DNA of 64,000 nt from Bacteroidota bacterium (GCA_947504725.1 CANNHN010000003.1:386734-450733), one strand, 5' to 3'. Positions 17,415 to 27,732 are shown, numbered from the stretch's first letter. The notes: generated by a model from the sequence alone, not told the origin. Translations and numbers: made by a program.

Positions 17415-18050
17415 TTAATATTTGCTCTTCCAATTTTTATATTCGGTTGCGTCTATTTGTTTTAAAATAGATTTGATAGCACCTGCCCAATAATTTCGCA
17501 TACCAACACCCATTGCTTTGCCGGTCATTTTTTCGCAAACTAACACTTTTTTGGAAGCGATATCAAAAAATGTAACGTAAACAGTAGCTTCTTGTGTTCC
17601 TTTGTTAAAATTCTCAATAATAAAAGCAACACCAATTCCAGATTTATTTACCTCTGCTTTGTATTTTTTAACCATTCCATCAATAGCAGTTTTTTCAATG
17701 CTTCCTGGATTGTAAACCATACATTCATCAGGATCTACTTTGCTATTCAGTTCATTCATTGATTTCAAATCGTATATGACATTGTCTTTACGGAACGATT
17801 TTTTAAAATCAAAATTTTGTGGTTCTTTCGCTACAAGTGCATTCCAACCTGGAATCCATTTGTTTTTCATGTCTGAACCTGTTGCAGGCGCAGCTCCGCC
17901 CGCTTGGTCAAATGCTCCTACAAATTTTGCCTTCGTAAAGTCCAAACCGAACCAAACAATTTCTGTAGCAGATAATGCTGATTTTGCATCTTGGGCTTTT
18001 GCGAATGTTCCACTCGCTATAATAAGCAGAGATAAAATAATTTTCTTCAT
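17415..18050 (-). CDS. Conserved secreted protein of unknown function, paired with OmpA-type protein
   Basis: A 211-residue protein with signal peptide (MKKIILSLLIIASGTFAKAQ). The mature part begins DAKSALSATEIVWFGLDFTKAKFVG and ends with GAIKSILKQIDATEYKNWKSKY. The central strand-rich part VYVTFFDIASKKVLVCEKMTGKA resembles proteins of unknown function seen in other Bacteroidota, but I cannot name a family. It lies 19 bases downstream of the OmpA-type outer membrane gene on the same strand, so both are likely co-transcribed and act in the periplasm or outer membrane. Confidence 0.75.
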   Translation of the reverse strand: MKKIILSLLIIASGTFAKAQDAKSALSATEIVWFGLDFTKAKFVGAFDQAGGAAPATGSDMKNKWIPGWNALVAKEPQNFDFKKSFRKDNVIYDLKSMNELNSKVDPDECMVYNPGSIEKTAIDGMVKKYKAEVNKSGIGVAFIIENFNKGTQEATVYVTFFDIASKKVLVCEKMTGKAMGVGMRNYWAGAIKSILKQIDATEYKNWKSKY

Positions 18051-18069
18051 TGTACTTTTTTTCTTTTAA

Positions 18070-20541
18070 TTACTCAATAATTAACATTTCAACACGTCTG
18101 TTTTTCTGACGACCAGCTTCTGTTTTGTTGTCAGCAATTGGTTTTTTAGAACCGAACCATTCTGGTTTGAATCTATCAGCTGCAATACCTTTTCCTACTA
18201 GGTAGGTTTGTACTGCCTTTGCACGTTTTTCTGATAACTTCAAGTTCTTAGCTTTATCACCTTGACTATCTGTATGTCCAGAAATTTTTAATCTCCAAGT
18301 TGGTTTTTTAGCCATTAATGCTGCTAACTCATCTAATGAAGTAAGAGATTCAGTTTTGATAATATCTTTTGCTGTAGCAAATTCTAAGTTATCAAATGCT
18401 TTCTTCAATACTTCGGCTTCTTCTTTATTCAGCTTGATAGCAACATCTTTGTTGTCTTCTGGTTTCAATTTGTTGTCATCAACTTTGAGAACAATAAATC
18501 GGAAATAAAGATCTTTCTTCTTATCGCGTATTGCTTTTTTAGCAATACCGCCAACTAAAACTTTTACTTCAGTATATACTTCAGTATTCTCTCCTTCTAA
18601 ACTGAATATTACTAATTCATCAGCAGGAAGTTCATCGAAATTGAAGCTGCCATCTTTTGCTTGAACAGCCGTTCTTAACGTATTTCCTTTAGCATCAATT
18701 AAAATTAATTTTACTTCAGGACAACCATTGTTAGTTACTGGGCCTGGTTTGTCAGGACATTCATCCGTTTTATCCATAATTCCATCTGCGTCTCTATCTG
18801 GACAGCCCTTGAATTGAGGTAAACCTGCTTCTTCTGGACAATCATCTTCTTTGTCCATTATCTTATCTCCATCTTTATCAGGACAGCCATTGAATTCTAG
18901 AAGACCTGGTTCATCTGGACAAGCATCTTGTTTGTCAATAATCTTATCTCCATCTCTATCTGGGCAACCTTGGAACTCAGGTGTTCCTGGTTCATCTGGA
19001 CAAGCATCATCTTTATCTTGGATATGATCACCATCACGATCAGGACATCCTAAGAATTCCCATGTACCTGGTACTTCTTTACACTTATCTCTTTTATCAG
19101 ATACTTTATCTTTGTCCTTATCTCTAGGTCTTCCATACATGATTGGTATTTTCAACATTGCATAAGCATCCGCACCATAAATTTTGCTTTTTGATACCCA
19201 AGGACCTAAACTATTGGTTCCTAAAATCAATGGCCCAACTCTAAGTGCAATTCCTGCTTTGAAATTTCCAGTCAAGTCATATGAGACAGGAACAAAAGCA
19301 CCAAACCATTTATGATCCCATCGAGGTGTAATGCTAAAGGTTGTAAGCTCGTGTACTTTTTCAGCATCTTTTTTAAAACGTGGCGACCAATAAGCTGTAA
19401 AGTTTGCATAAAAATCTTTATAGATATTATAATCTACTTGTAATACAAATGCAGTGGGCAGATTCATTTTATAATATTCATCTCCTTTGTTCATAGGATA
19501 GTTTGCATTCAAGAGACTATCAAAACTGTCTATTGATGATACACTATCAAATTCGTGAAGGTTCCAAAGGTTGATATCTGCAGTGAAATTTCGAGAATAG
19601 GTTCCTTTTTTGAATTTTGCGTAACCAATGTCTAGTGCAGAAACACCTACTCTTAATTTGTATTTGTTCTGATCTTTTCTCCACAAGCCTGTTTCTCCAT
19701 CCATATCATATTTGAATTTTTCAAAGTCAGGACGGAATTCATACACAACACCTAAATCAAGTCCCCATGAAAATAGAGATGCATTTTTATATCCCAATTC
19801 TATTTTATCACCTTCCCAGGTAGAAGAGTGACCATAGCTTACATCGGATTGAAAAAGAGAAAGCGTAGTATCGTTTGTGAAGTTGTAATCAAGGTCTTTG
19901 ATATTCATATATGCAGATTGTATTCCCTGAATATATTTAGCGGTTATACCTGCTTTAAATGCATGTGCTCCATCATCTTTGAATACGTGTCCGTAGCAAA
20001 CAGCGTATTCGGCCCAAGTCATGGTTTGAGCACTAAAATTCTGGTTGCTATGTCGTTGTAACCATAAGGATGAATCAAGAAGTTCGCTATAGGCTAGCTT
20101 CGCTAATTCTGGTTCCAATCCATCAAGATTAATAAGTGTGCGTAGTTTTGTTTTTACAGCAAACGCATTTTTTTGGTTGATGCTTATTAAAAAGGACGGA
20201 CCATAAATTTGATTTGAAAAATAGAGCGACTTATTAATATTATTATCACGTGGTGTAAGGTATTTTTCTCTAAAAAGTGTATCATCAAATGCAAAGTAAT
20301 GGCCATTTTGATCTTTTTTTAACGCACTTTTGTCCATTCCAATATAATTATTAAACAATGCAAAACTAGCACCTGCAAGGGTAATGTCTACTTTGTATCT
20401 ACTATCAACAACATTTGCGGGATTTATGTCCGTGCCTGTTACTCCAGAATAATTACTGTTAATGTATCCAAGAAAATCCTGAGCAAATGCAACTGATGAA
20501 AGCATCAACGCTGATGCTAGTAATAATGTAATTTTTTTCAT
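18070..20541 (-). CDS. OmpA-family outer membrane protein with TSP3 repeats and DUF5723-like barrel
   Basis: The 823-residue protein begins with a signal peptide (1-20). Residues about 21-465 form a barrel-like domain of the DUF5723 type (GYINSNYSGVTGTDINPANVVDS near the start). Residues 470-605 hold five thrombospondin type 3 repeats (pattern DxDGDxxxDxxDxCP) that bind calcium. After a short linker domain, the C-terminal 130 residues are an OmpA peptidoglycan-binding domain (ISGHTDSQGDKAKNLKLSEKRAKAV, then GRQKNRRVEM, with the Asp and Arg that contact diaminopimelate). It should anchor the outer membrane to the cell wall. The first gene of a pair with the secreted protein downstream. Confidence 0.93.
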   Translation of the reverse strand: MKKITLLLASALMLSSVAFAQDFLGYINSNYSGVTGTDINPANVVDSRYKVDITLAGASFALFNNYIGMDKSALKKDQNGHYFAFDDTLFREKYLTPRDNNINKSLYFSNQIYGPSFLISINQKNAFAVKTKLRTLINLDGLEPELAKLAYSELLDSSLWLQRHSNQNFSAQTMTWAEYAVCYGHVFKDDGAHAFKAGITAKYIQGIQSAYMNIKDLDYNFTNDTTLSLFQSDVSYGHSSTWEGDKIELGYKNASLFSWGLDLGVVYEFRPDFEKFKYDMDGETGLWRKDQNKYKLRVGVSALDIGYAKFKKGTYSRNFTADINLWNLHEFDSVSSIDSFDSLLNANYPMNKGDEYYKMNLPTAFVLQVDYNIYKDFYANFTAYWSPRFKKDAEKVHELTTFSITPRWDHKWFGAFVPVSYDLTGNFKAGIALRVGPLILGTNSLGPWVSKSKIYGADAYAMLKIPIMYGRPRDKDKDKVSDKRDKCKEVPGTWEFLGCPDRDGDHIQDKDDACPDEPGTPEFQGCPDRDGDKIIDKQDACPDEPGLLEFNGCPDKDGDKIMDKEDDCPEEAGLPQFKGCPDRDADGIMDKTDECPDKPGPVTNNGCPEVKLILIDAKGNTLRTAVQAKDGSFNFDELPADELVIFSLEGENTEVYTEVKVLVGGIAKKAIRDKKKDLYFRFIVLKVDDNKLKPEDNKDVAIKLNKEEAEVLKKAFDNLEFATAKDIIKTESLTSLDELAALMAKKPTWRLKISGHTDSQGDKAKNLKLSEKRAKAVQTYLVGKGIAADRFKPEWFGSKKPIADNKTEAGRQKNRRVEMLIIE

Positions 20542-20580
20542 AAGATTGATTGTAAATTTTACCGAATAAAGATATAAAAA

Positions 20581-23313
20581 TTACTTCAATTGGTAGACAA
20601 AAATGGAGTTTTCTGAACTTCCGGTGATAAGATTGTAATGTCCTTCGCTATTAAGGTCGCCAATGGTAAAGGCCGTTTTTCCATTTAAAGGAAATCCCTC
20701 AAATAAAGAGCCATTGTTGTTAAACAGGTACAATTCGTTGGATTCTTCTGAGGTTACTCCAATTAAGCCATTTTCATCAGGAAACAAGAAAAATTGTGGC
20801 GTATGGGTAAGCTTGTTTTCAAAATCATATTTAAATAGAAGTGATTTGTCTTGAGAGAAAACTTTCAATTCCGTTCTTGATAAAAAGATATACTCTTTTG
20901 TTTTGTCATTGTTGATGTCTTTAAAATCAAAGTATGGAGATGTCTCAAAATCTTGTACTTTAATGCTCTCTTTCTGATTTGCTAGACTCACTTTGATAAC
21001 ATTCCCTAAAGTATCAGATGCAATTACGTATGATTTAGTATAATCTTTGCCAGATTCTATAAAGAAATTTCGAACACCTTGTTCCATTTGTTCTTTCATG
21101 TTTATTTTAGTAGCACCTTTTCTATCCAGAATGTAGATTTTCCCTTTTGTATCAATTGCACACAAATGATCTTTGTTGTTTGCGATAAAATATTGAATAG
21201 GTAAAAATACTTGATCGATTGTTTTGTCAAACGCAAATGCCGTTATTTGTTCACCATTCGCTTTGTAGCAAACAATACGCTTGTTTTCAGTAGCAATGAA
21301 AATTCGGTAATCGCGATTTTTTTCATAATCAAATACGGTAATTGCATTTGTGGCTGGCGATCTTAGTTTTATCGGAAAGCCATCCATTGGGAAGCCATTT
21401 CTATCAAATAGATAGATGAAAGAACGTGTGTTAAATAGAATTTGTAGTTTGTTGTTTTTTATAACATCTATTTGAGAAACATCACTCATTATTTTTTCGT
21501 TCAATTGTTTTGTCCAGAGGATTTTTCCAGTGTTACTTATTAAATAAATTTTATTTGCATCATCTTGAATAAAGACTTCTTTCCCATTTGTTTTGTGGTT
21601 CACCAGCAAATATGGTCTGCTACTAATGGTTGTATCAAGCTTTGTTTCCCACAGGGTTCCAGTTTGTTTTTTTTGCTCAGGATTGTATTTTAGATAGATG
21701 TTGCTATAGAATAATTTATTGTTTGATGAGAATTGAATTCCCACAGCTTCGAATTTTTTTAGCAACTCTTCTTTTAAATTTAATTCATTTGCTAATTCTT
21801 CATTGAGAAATTTGCTGTAAACATTTTTAGAACGAGCGATTGAATTATATAAATAAACATTTGATTCGGCAGAAATGTTTTCAGAAAATGCTTTGTAGTT
21901 TTTGTCGTTGGATAATGTTTTGCGACTTTCTATTTCGTCCAGATACTTTTTTAAAGCGTCTGAAGTATTTGCAAACACTATGTAGTTATCAATAGACGTA
22001 AAGTAGTTGGTTTTAATTTTTTCGAATTGATTGCCTAATAGGATTGGTAAAATATTTTCGATTTTCAGAAGATTTATGCTGTATCCTTTGTAAAAGGAAG
22101 TATCCGTTTTTTCTTCTTCGTTTGTGCTTAGTTCATTTAAAGAATTGAGTGCATCTTCAATGTTATTTGATCGGATGATGGCGTAAGAATTGTTTGAAAA
22201 GTCACTATTCTCTGGCTCTGTAATCACTAATGCCATTTCATTGTCCATCCAGCTTAACATTAATTCTTCAATATCTGTTTTGTATTTCTGGTTTGTTTCT
22301 TGAATGAATGAATTGTACGTTGAAAAACTTTTGTTTGCCTTTAAATAATTTTTGTAATCTTCATGATAAGTTTTTACATCACTCATTCCTAAAAACAAAA
22401 AGGCAGAAACATTTGAAGGGATAATTTTGATGACTTCTGTTTCTTGTGGTTTTTGTTTATTAAATAAGCTCAAAAATCGTTTGCTTGAATCGCTTGCAGA
22501 GGTAAAGCCGGAAAGCATCAAAGCATTTGGTTTTATGGAGATGTCCCAACTAGAACAATCTGCAAAATTGGACAAGACAGAAAATGTTTTTTCTGAAGGA
22601 GGAAACAAAACGGGAGAAGTCAATTCCGAAATCTTTTCATAATTGATGTAAACATTTGCATCCACATTTTTGCCGGCAGTGCGAATGACTTTGCTGAAAT
22701 TTTTATCGTTGTTTAATGATATAGCAGATTTTAGTTGATGTATAGACGTTTGAACTAGTTGTTGATTAATACTCATGACTAGAACACCATTCACAATCGC
22801 ATAATGGAAACGAGCTGTTTTGTTGGTGGCAATTGTGTTGATGGTTTCTCCGTCAAATTCGGAAGTGACCAATGGAACTTTAATCAAATGTATTTTCTCT
22901 TTTAAATAATCTTCAATGCTACTCTTGTAGGTCAAGTTTGGCAAGCTGTAAGTATATAATAAATCAAAATTGTTTTTGCTAGTTGCATGTGCTGAAATAT
23001 AAATGGAATGTTCATCTAAAAGCTGTGATATTTCCGGAGCGGATTGCAGAATGGAATCAAAAGATGTCCCTTGTCGGTTTATTTTGGAAATGATTTCTGT
23101 GCCCAACAATTCTTCCCACATAATATTGGTTTGGGATAATTTTTTCCAGGTGTTTTTAGATTGTTTGCTTTCAAAAATAATGGCAGCATCAACTGGAATA
23201 GCATTTATTCCATCGCTGATAGGCATACGAGCTTCCTTGGTATGAAAAAACCAATATCCTCCGCCAATAAGTATAGCAGAGATAACAACTCCGAAGATAA
23301 TTTTTCTTGTCAT
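20581..23313 (-). CDS. Large membrane-anchored protein, DUF3352-like with C-terminal propeller
   Basis: A 910-residue protein with one N-terminal transmembrane helix (IIFGVVISAILIGGGYWFF) that leaves the bulk in the periplasm. The first 560 residues look like the DUF3352-type fold (MPISDGINAIPVDAAIIFESK; repeated phrases about short helices and strands). Residues 570-910 have repeated strands with patterns such as NKIYLISNTGKILWTK, SFIYLFDRNGFPMDGFP and ELYLFNNNGSLFEGFPL, typical of PQQ/FG-GAP-like beta-propellers. It is set apart by 40 bases from the OmpA-type gene and may be part of the same transcript. The role is unknown; an envelope scaffold is a guess. Confidence 0.78.
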   Translation of the reverse strand: MTRKIIFGVVISAILIGGGYWFFHTKEARMPISDGINAIPVDAAIIFESKQSKNTWKKLSQTNIMWEELLGTEIISKINRQGTSFDSILQSAPEISQLLDEHSIYISAHATSKNNFDLLYTYSLPNLTYKSSIEDYLKEKIHLIKVPLVTSEFDGETINTIATNKTARFHYAIVNGVLVMSINQQLVQTSIHQLKSAISLNNDKNFSKVIRTAGKNVDANVYINYEKISELTSPVLFPPSEKTFSVLSNFADCSSWDISIKPNALMLSGFTSASDSSKRFLSLFNKQKPQETEVIKIIPSNVSAFLFLGMSDVKTYHEDYKNYLKANKSFSTYNSFIQETNQKYKTDIEELMLSWMDNEMALVITEPENSDFSNNSYAIIRSNNIEDALNSLNELSTNEEEKTDTSFYKGYSINLLKIENILPILLGNQFEKIKTNYFTSIDNYIVFANTSDALKKYLDEIESRKTLSNDKNYKAFSENISAESNVYLYNSIARSKNVYSKFLNEELANELNLKEELLKKFEAVGIQFSSNNKLFYSNIYLKYNPEQKKQTGTLWETKLDTTISSRPYLLVNHKTNGKEVFIQDDANKIYLISNTGKILWTKQLNEKIMSDVSQIDVIKNNKLQILFNTRSFIYLFDRNGFPMDGFPIKLRSPATNAITVFDYEKNRDYRIFIATENKRIVCYKANGEQITAFAFDKTIDQVFLPIQYFIANNKDHLCAIDTKGKIYILDRKGATKINMKEQMEQGVRNFFIESGKDYTKSYVIASDTLGNVIKVSLANQKESIKVQDFETSPYFDFKDINNDKTKEYIFLSRTELKVFSQDKSLLFKYDFENKLTHTPQFFLFPDENGLIGVTSEESNELYLFNNNGSLFEGFPLNGKTAFTIGDLNSEGHYNLITGSSENSIFVYQLK

Positions 23314-23424
23314 TTTACACTACTAAATTAAGTAAAGGGAATGCTCGTGTAGTCCTCCGATAGCATAACTTACCAACATTGTAGAGTTGAAATTGCTAGT
23401 TGCATTGTTAGATGTCTGTTGTGT

Positions 23425-23506
23425 GTCATTTCGAGCGGAGTCGAGAAATCTAGCATGAATTGAGATAGTGTATGGTTAGATTCCTCCGCGTTGGTCGGAA
23501 TGACAG
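23425..23506. repeat. Dispersed palindromic repeat pair
   Basis: gtcatttcgagcggagtc continuing gagaaatct (23425-23451) faces agattcctccgcgttggt continuing cggaatgacag (23478-23506). The outer arms pair (gtcatt/aatgac, agatt/aaatct) with a diverged centre, so this is an older copy. Confidence 0.75.
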
Positions 23507-23527
23507 TGCTGTAATAATTTCAGTTAT

Positions 23528-24130
23528 CTAATTAAGCTCCAATTTCAATTGATCAGGAAGCTGCTTGAAGCTTTTGCGGTGATGCTCGGTAATGCCATAT
23601 TTTTGTATTGCTTTACGGTGGCTAGCAGTAGCGTAAGCCCTGTTGTGCAACCAATCGTATTGTGGAAATTGTTCGTGTAATTCGTCCATTAAATCATCGC
23701 GGTAAGTTTTTGCAAGAATAGATGCCGCTGCAATGCTCAGGTATTTCCCATCACCTTGGATGATGCAGTTGTGTGGAATGTTTTTGTATTTCTTAAAGCG
23801 GTTTCCATCAATCAACAGACTTTCTGGAATCGTTTTAAGTTGATCTAGCGCACGGTGCATTGCTAAAAAGGATGCATTCAAAATATTAATCTCATCTATT
23901 TCTTCTACACTTACGATTCCGACAGCCCATGCAATTGCTGATTCTTCAATAATTGGACGTAATTCTTTCCTTTGTTTGTCGGTTAATTTTTTTGAATCGT
24001 CCAGTAATTTGTTTTTGAAATTTTTAGGGAGAATAACAGCAGCAGCATGCACGGGTCCTGCCAAACAGCCTCTTCCTGCCTCATCACAGCCCGCTTCAAT
24101 TAAGGTTTTATTGAAATATTTTTTAAGCAT
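23528..24130 (-). CDS. rnhB: Ribonuclease HII
   Basis: Ribonuclease HII removes RNA from RNA-DNA hybrids, including single ribonucleotides in DNA. The 200-residue protein holds the catalytic start [16 protein letters not shown] (Asp-Glu pair), the [13 protein letters not shown] motif, SLLIDGNRF with the third Asp, and [16 protein letters not shown] with the fourth. The length is normal. It lies 15 bases downstream of a glycosyltransferase on the same strand and is probably translated from the same transcript, a packing accident rather than a functional link. Confidence 0.97.
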   Translation of the reverse strand: MLKKYFNKTLIEAGCDEAGRGCLAGPVHAAAVILPKNFKNKLLDDSKKLTDKQRKELRPIIEESAIAWAVGIVSVEEIDEINILNASFLAMHRALDQLKTIPESLLIDGNRFKKYKNIPHNCIIQGDGKYLSIAAASILAKTYRDDLMDELHEQFPQYDWLHNRAYATASHRKAIQKYGITEHHRKSFKQLPDQLKLELN

Positions 24131-24145
24131 TTCTTATGCGAATTT

Positions 24146-25282
24146 TTATTTTGAATTAATCGTTTTCTCAATACTATTCCACAATGCCTCTGCTGTTTTA
24201 TCCCAGCTGAAATCGAGTTTCCTTTTTCTACCTTTTTCTATCAAAATGTTTCGCATGTCAACATCCTTATAAATATAAACCATTGCATTGCTGATTGAAT
24301 CAATGGAAAGTGGGTCGACTAAAAGAGCAGCTTCTCCTGCTACTTCAGGCATGGAAGTAATGTTGCTAGTGATAACTGGAGTATCGCAATTCATCGCTTC
24401 TAAAATTGGAATTCCAAAACCTTCGAAATAGGGAATGTAGGTCATCGCTAAAGCAGAAGCAATTACATGATGTAATTCAGTAGAATGTAGACGACCTGTG
24501 AAAACTACGTCCTCTTTAAATTTCATGTTTAGATACGTGTTTTTTATTGTCTTTGTCCAGCGATACTTTTCACCAACAATCACCAATTTTACATCATTCT
24601 TTTCATTGGCTTTAAATTTATCAAATGCTTGAAACAATCTGGAGATGTTTTTCCGTGGTTGAAGAGATCCTACAAATAAAAAGTAATCACAACTATTCGA
24701 ATAATTTTGTTTTGTTTTTAATTGTAACGCAGCATTGATAGGGCTGTACAATTCATTGCAGCCGTTGTAAACAACATCTATTAGCTTTGCATCTATGTTG
24801 TAACTTTTGATAATATCATCTTTAGAAAATTCAGAAACGGTAGCAATTCTGGTTGCTTTGCGAGCAAATTTTGGAAAAAAGTGTTTGTAATATTTTCTTA
24901 CAATCCATGAAACATCTTTCGGGTGGTGTTCAAAATTGATATCATGAATTACGGCTAGTTGCTTGCAGTTAGCCTTCAGCGACATGTATCCATCTGGAGA
25001 AAGAAACAAATCTGGTTTGAATTTATTTAAAAAGCTCGCTACAGAAAATTCAAACCACCAGTAAAATAAAAACGGATGACGAGCTGGAGGTGATAAAATT
25101 AGTGGTGTAACATTGTCGGAAAAAATAAAATCTTCATCAAAATCTCTGTCGAACAAGAAAACGAAATGATGTTCAGGATGATTTTCAGTTATACGTTTCA
25201 GCGTCTCATAGGTAAACCATCCGATTCCTTCGAGCTTATTTTTGATCAATAATCTTGTATTTACTACTATTTCCATTTCCAT
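24146..25282 (-). CDS. Family 4 glycosyltransferase
   Basis: The 378-residue protein matches GT-B glycosyltransferases of family 4. The N-terminal half has the acceptor-side pattern VVNTRLLIKNKLEGIGWFTYETL, with a Gly-rich loop. The C-terminal half holds FLFVGSLQPRKNISRLFQAF, VFTGRLHSTELHHVIASA and the donor-binding EGFGIPILEAMNCDTPVITS, in which the E(x7)E motif begins. It likely transfers a hexose to a surface glycan. It sits divergently next to the polysaccharide export cluster, with 127 bases between, so it could serve that pathway. The sugar is not predictable. Confidence 0.92.
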   Translation of the reverse strand: MEMEIVVNTRLLIKNKLEGIGWFTYETLKRITENHPEHHFVFLFDRDFDEDFIFSDNVTPLILSPPARHPFLFYWWFEFSVASFLNKFKPDLFLSPDGYMSLKANCKQLAVIHDINFEHHPKDVSWIVRKYYKHFFPKFARKATRIATVSEFSKDDIIKSYNIDAKLIDVVYNGCNELYSPINAALQLKTKQNYSNSCDYFLFVGSLQPRKNISRLFQAFDKFKANEKNDVKLVIVGEKYRWTKTIKNTYLNMKFKEDVVFTGRLHSTELHHVIASALAMTYIPYFEGFGIPILEAMNCDTPVITSNITSMPEVAGEAALLVDPLSIDSISNAMVYIYKDVDMRNILIEKGRKRKLDFSWDKTAEALWNSIEKTINSK

Positions 25283-25325
25283 GAGACCGGTTTTTATTTT
25301 TTTTATAAGAACCTTGGCCGAATTG

Positions 25326-25345
25326 ATCCCGCGTTAATGCGGGAT
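25326..25345. repeat. ATCCCGC hairpin between divergent genes
   Basis: ATCCCGC-gttaat-GCGGGAT is a perfect 7-bp stem. It is like the ATCCCGTG hairpins at 37614 and 37669 and is probably the same repeat class rather than a terminator, since genes on both sides point away from it. Confidence 0.6.
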
Positions 25346-25409
25346 TCATTATTATTAAACTGCTGTTTCGCAACGAAATTACGTAAAAAATCATACTTTT
25401 ACAGCCCGA

Positions 25410-26150
25410 ATGAAAAACACGGCAAAATATATCCTACACAAACTGTTAGGTTTCAAAAATTATCTTTTCATTTTCTCATTGTATAAAATACTGACATTGA
25501 GAAAAGACAAAAATGAAAAAGACTTTTTTGCTTTCCTGCATTTGCTTCCAGCTAATACTGCTGTGTTGGATATTGGTGCAAATATTGGCATTATGACTGT
25601 GCATTTAGCGCGTACTATAAAAGGAGTTACTGTTTATAGTTTTGAGCCAATGCCCAATAATATTGGTGCTTTTAAACGTATTGTGAAGTATTTTAAATTG
25701 GACAATGTGAAATTGTTTGAAATAGCTTTGGGTAATTCAGAAGGAGAAGTGGAGATGGTGATGCCGATTATTTCAAATGTGAAAATGCAAGGTTTGAGTC
25801 ATGTGGTACACGATTCAATTCCTGATAATAACATAGGAGAACGCATCAAAGTTCCTTTAAAGATGCTGGACAATATGATTGAACTCACAAACTCGCCAAA
25901 ACGTATCAGTGGAATTAAAATAGATGTAGAAAATTTCGAGTTTTTTGTTTTGGATGGTGCTAAACAATTGATAGCAAAAAACCGACCTGTAGTTTATGCT
26001 GAATTGTGGGAAAATGAAAACCGAGAAAAATGTTTCGAGCTTTTCAAATCATTGAATTATAAAACAATTGTAGTGGTTGATAAAAAGGCAGTAGAGTTTG
26101 ATAGAGCGAAACACAAAACTCAAAATTTTATATTTTTAACAAACTCCTGA
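25410..26150 (+). CDS. FkbM-family methyltransferase
   Basis: The 246-residue protein shows the SAM-binding Rossmann motif VLDIGANIGIMTVHLAR (about 52-68), then VYSFEPMPNNIGAFKRIV, where the acidic residue contacts the ribose, and ISGIKIDVENFEFFVLDGA, the FkbM-specific IKIDVEG-like motif. FkbM members methylate sugars or other small hydroxyl groups. It is the first gene of the plus-strand polysaccharide cluster and is followed 24 bases later by the flippase, so methylation of a surface glycan is the likely role. The acceptor cannot be named. Confidence 0.9.
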   Translation: MKNTAKYILHKLLGFKNYLFIFSLYKILTLRKDKNEKDFFAFLHLLPANTAVLDIGANIGIMTVHLARTIKGVTVYSFEPMPNNIGAFKRIVKYFKLDNVKLFEIALGNSEGEVEMVMPIISNVKMQGLSHVVHDSIPDNNIGERIKVPLKMLDNMIELTNSPKRISGIKIDVENFEFFVLDGAKQLIAKNRPVVYAELWENENREKCFELFKSLNYKTIVVVDKKAVEFDRAKHKTQNFIFLTNS

Positions 26151-26174
26151 GTTTTTAATTAAGTACATTTAAGA

Positions 26175-27662
26175 ATGCAAAAAAAGTTTTTAACCAACTT
26201 AGGTTTAATTTTAGCTTTGAATTTGCTGATCAAGCCAATTTATATTTTTGGTATTGAAAAAGCAGTTCAAGAGCAAGTTGGTACTGCTGATTATGGAATT
26301 TACTTCGCCATATTAAACTTTTCTTTCTTATTAACGATTGTTCTCGATTTTGGAATTACCAATTTCAACAATAAGAACATAGCGCAAAACAGTCATCTGT
26401 TTACAAAACATTTTTCTAGTTTATTTACTCTCAAATTAATTCTCGCTGTTATCTATATTATTATAGTTGTAGTTATGGGATTAGTAGTTGGCTATGATTC
26501 TCGGTTAATGAAATTGTTATTAATTCAAGGGTTTAATATGTTCCTTGTCTTTTTTATTAATTATTTGCGTTCAAATCTTGCGGCCTTACATCTTTTTAAA
26601 ACAGATGGGATTATTTCTGTTATGGATCGCTCTATCTTAATAATTGGTGGTGTTTTTTTACTTAATTCGGGCGTTTTATATTCCGGAAATGGTATAATGT
26701 ATTTTGTTTATATGCAAACTTGTTCTTTGTTGCTAACTACCTTTATTGCCTTTTTTATTATTGTTAAAAAAACACATTCATTTAGATTTAGCTGGAATTG
26801 GCCGTTTTCTTTAATGATTCTAAAAAAGAGTTTCCCTTTCGCTATACTTACTTTATTGATGTCATTTTATAATCGTATAGATTCTGTAATGATTGAACGT
26901 ATGTTGCCAGATGGCGATGTTCAATCTGGTATATATGCACAAGGCTTTCGTATTTTGGATGCTACCAACATGATAGCTTTTTTGGTTGCTGGAGTTCTTT
27001 TACCTGTTTTTTCTAGAATGCTGAAAGAAAGAGAGTCGGTCGAATCACTTGTAAAATTGATTACTACACTTCTTTTAACGCCAGCGATAGTAATTGGTGT
27101 TGGGTGTGCGTTTTATAATACGGAGTTAATTAGTCTTTTATATTATAAAAATATAGATAAAATAACTGATGTTAATGAATTAGCTATAGCCTCTGCACAT
27201 TTAAAAGAGTCCTCCAAAATATTTAGTTTGCTCATGCTAAGTTTTATCGCAGTGTCAACGTCTTATATTTATGGTACGCTGTTAACTGCAAATGGTAATT
27301 TGCGTCAAATGAATTACATGGCTGCATCAGGAATGATATTGAATATTGTTTTTAATTATATTTTAATTCGACAATTTGAAGCTTATGGTTCTTCTATTTC
27401 AAGTATGTCAACACAGTTTTTAACTGCAATTATTCAAGTAGCAATTGTCCAAAAGATATTCAAATTTAAAGTCAATTATCGTTTAATAAACATATTAATA
27501 ACCTTTTTATTTGGTGTAATTGCCATCAATTACGGCTCAAAAATGCTTCCTTTCGATTGGATGATAAATTTCGCCATAATGGTTATTTCTTGTGGGTTGT
27601 GGGCATTTATAACAGGTATTATCAGCATAAAATCAATGTTTCGCCTTCTTAAATACGGATAA
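26175..27662 (+). CDS. Polysaccharide flippase (Wzx-like, MATE/MVF superfamily)
   Basis: An integral membrane protein of 495 residues with about 12-14 hydrophobic segments. The start (KKFLTNLGLILALNLLIKPIYIFGIEK) and the phrase VGTADYGIYFAILNFSFLLTIVLDFGITNFNNKNIA match oligosaccharide flippases that move lipid-linked repeat units across the inner membrane. A later DSVMIERMLPDGDVQSGIYAQGFRI segment is also typical. It is placed between the methyltransferase and chain-length genes, as in Wzx/Wzy-type clusters. Confidence 0.9.
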   Translation: MQKKFLTNLGLILALNLLIKPIYIFGIEKAVQEQVGTADYGIYFAILNFSFLLTIVLDFGITNFNNKNIAQNSHLFTKHFSSLFTLKLILAVIYIIIVVVMGLVVGYDSRLMKLLLIQGFNMFLVFFINYLRSNLAALHLFKTDGIISVMDRSILIIGGVFLLNSGVLYSGNGIMYFVYMQTCSLLLTTFIAFFIIVKKTHSFRFSWNWPFSLMILKKSFPFAILTLLMSFYNRIDSVMIERMLPDGDVQSGIYAQGFRILDATNMIAFLVAGVLLPVFSRMLKERESVESLVKLITTLLLTPAIVIGVGCAFYNTELISLLYYKNIDKITDVNELAIASAHLKESSKIFSLLMLSFIAVSTSYIYGTLLTANGNLRQMNYMAASGMILNIVFNYILIRQFEAYGSSISSMSTQFLTAIIQVAIVQKIFKFKVNYRLINILITFLFGVIAINYGSKMLPFDWMINFAIMVISCGLWAFITGIISIKSMFRLLKYG

Positions 27663-27697
27663 ACCGCTTAAAATTGGGCAGTTTGCCATTTTTTTCT

Positions 27698-27705
27698 ATT
27701 TTTGT
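27698..27705 (+). promoter_or_regulatory. Candidate -7 element before the Wzz-like gene
   Basis: TATTTTTG matches TAnnTTTG, 27 bases before ATG 27733. No TTTG at the proper upstream distance was found, so an internal promoter is possible only. Confidence 0.35.
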
Positions 27706-27732
27706 TGTCCCATATTCAAATTATACTTATTT

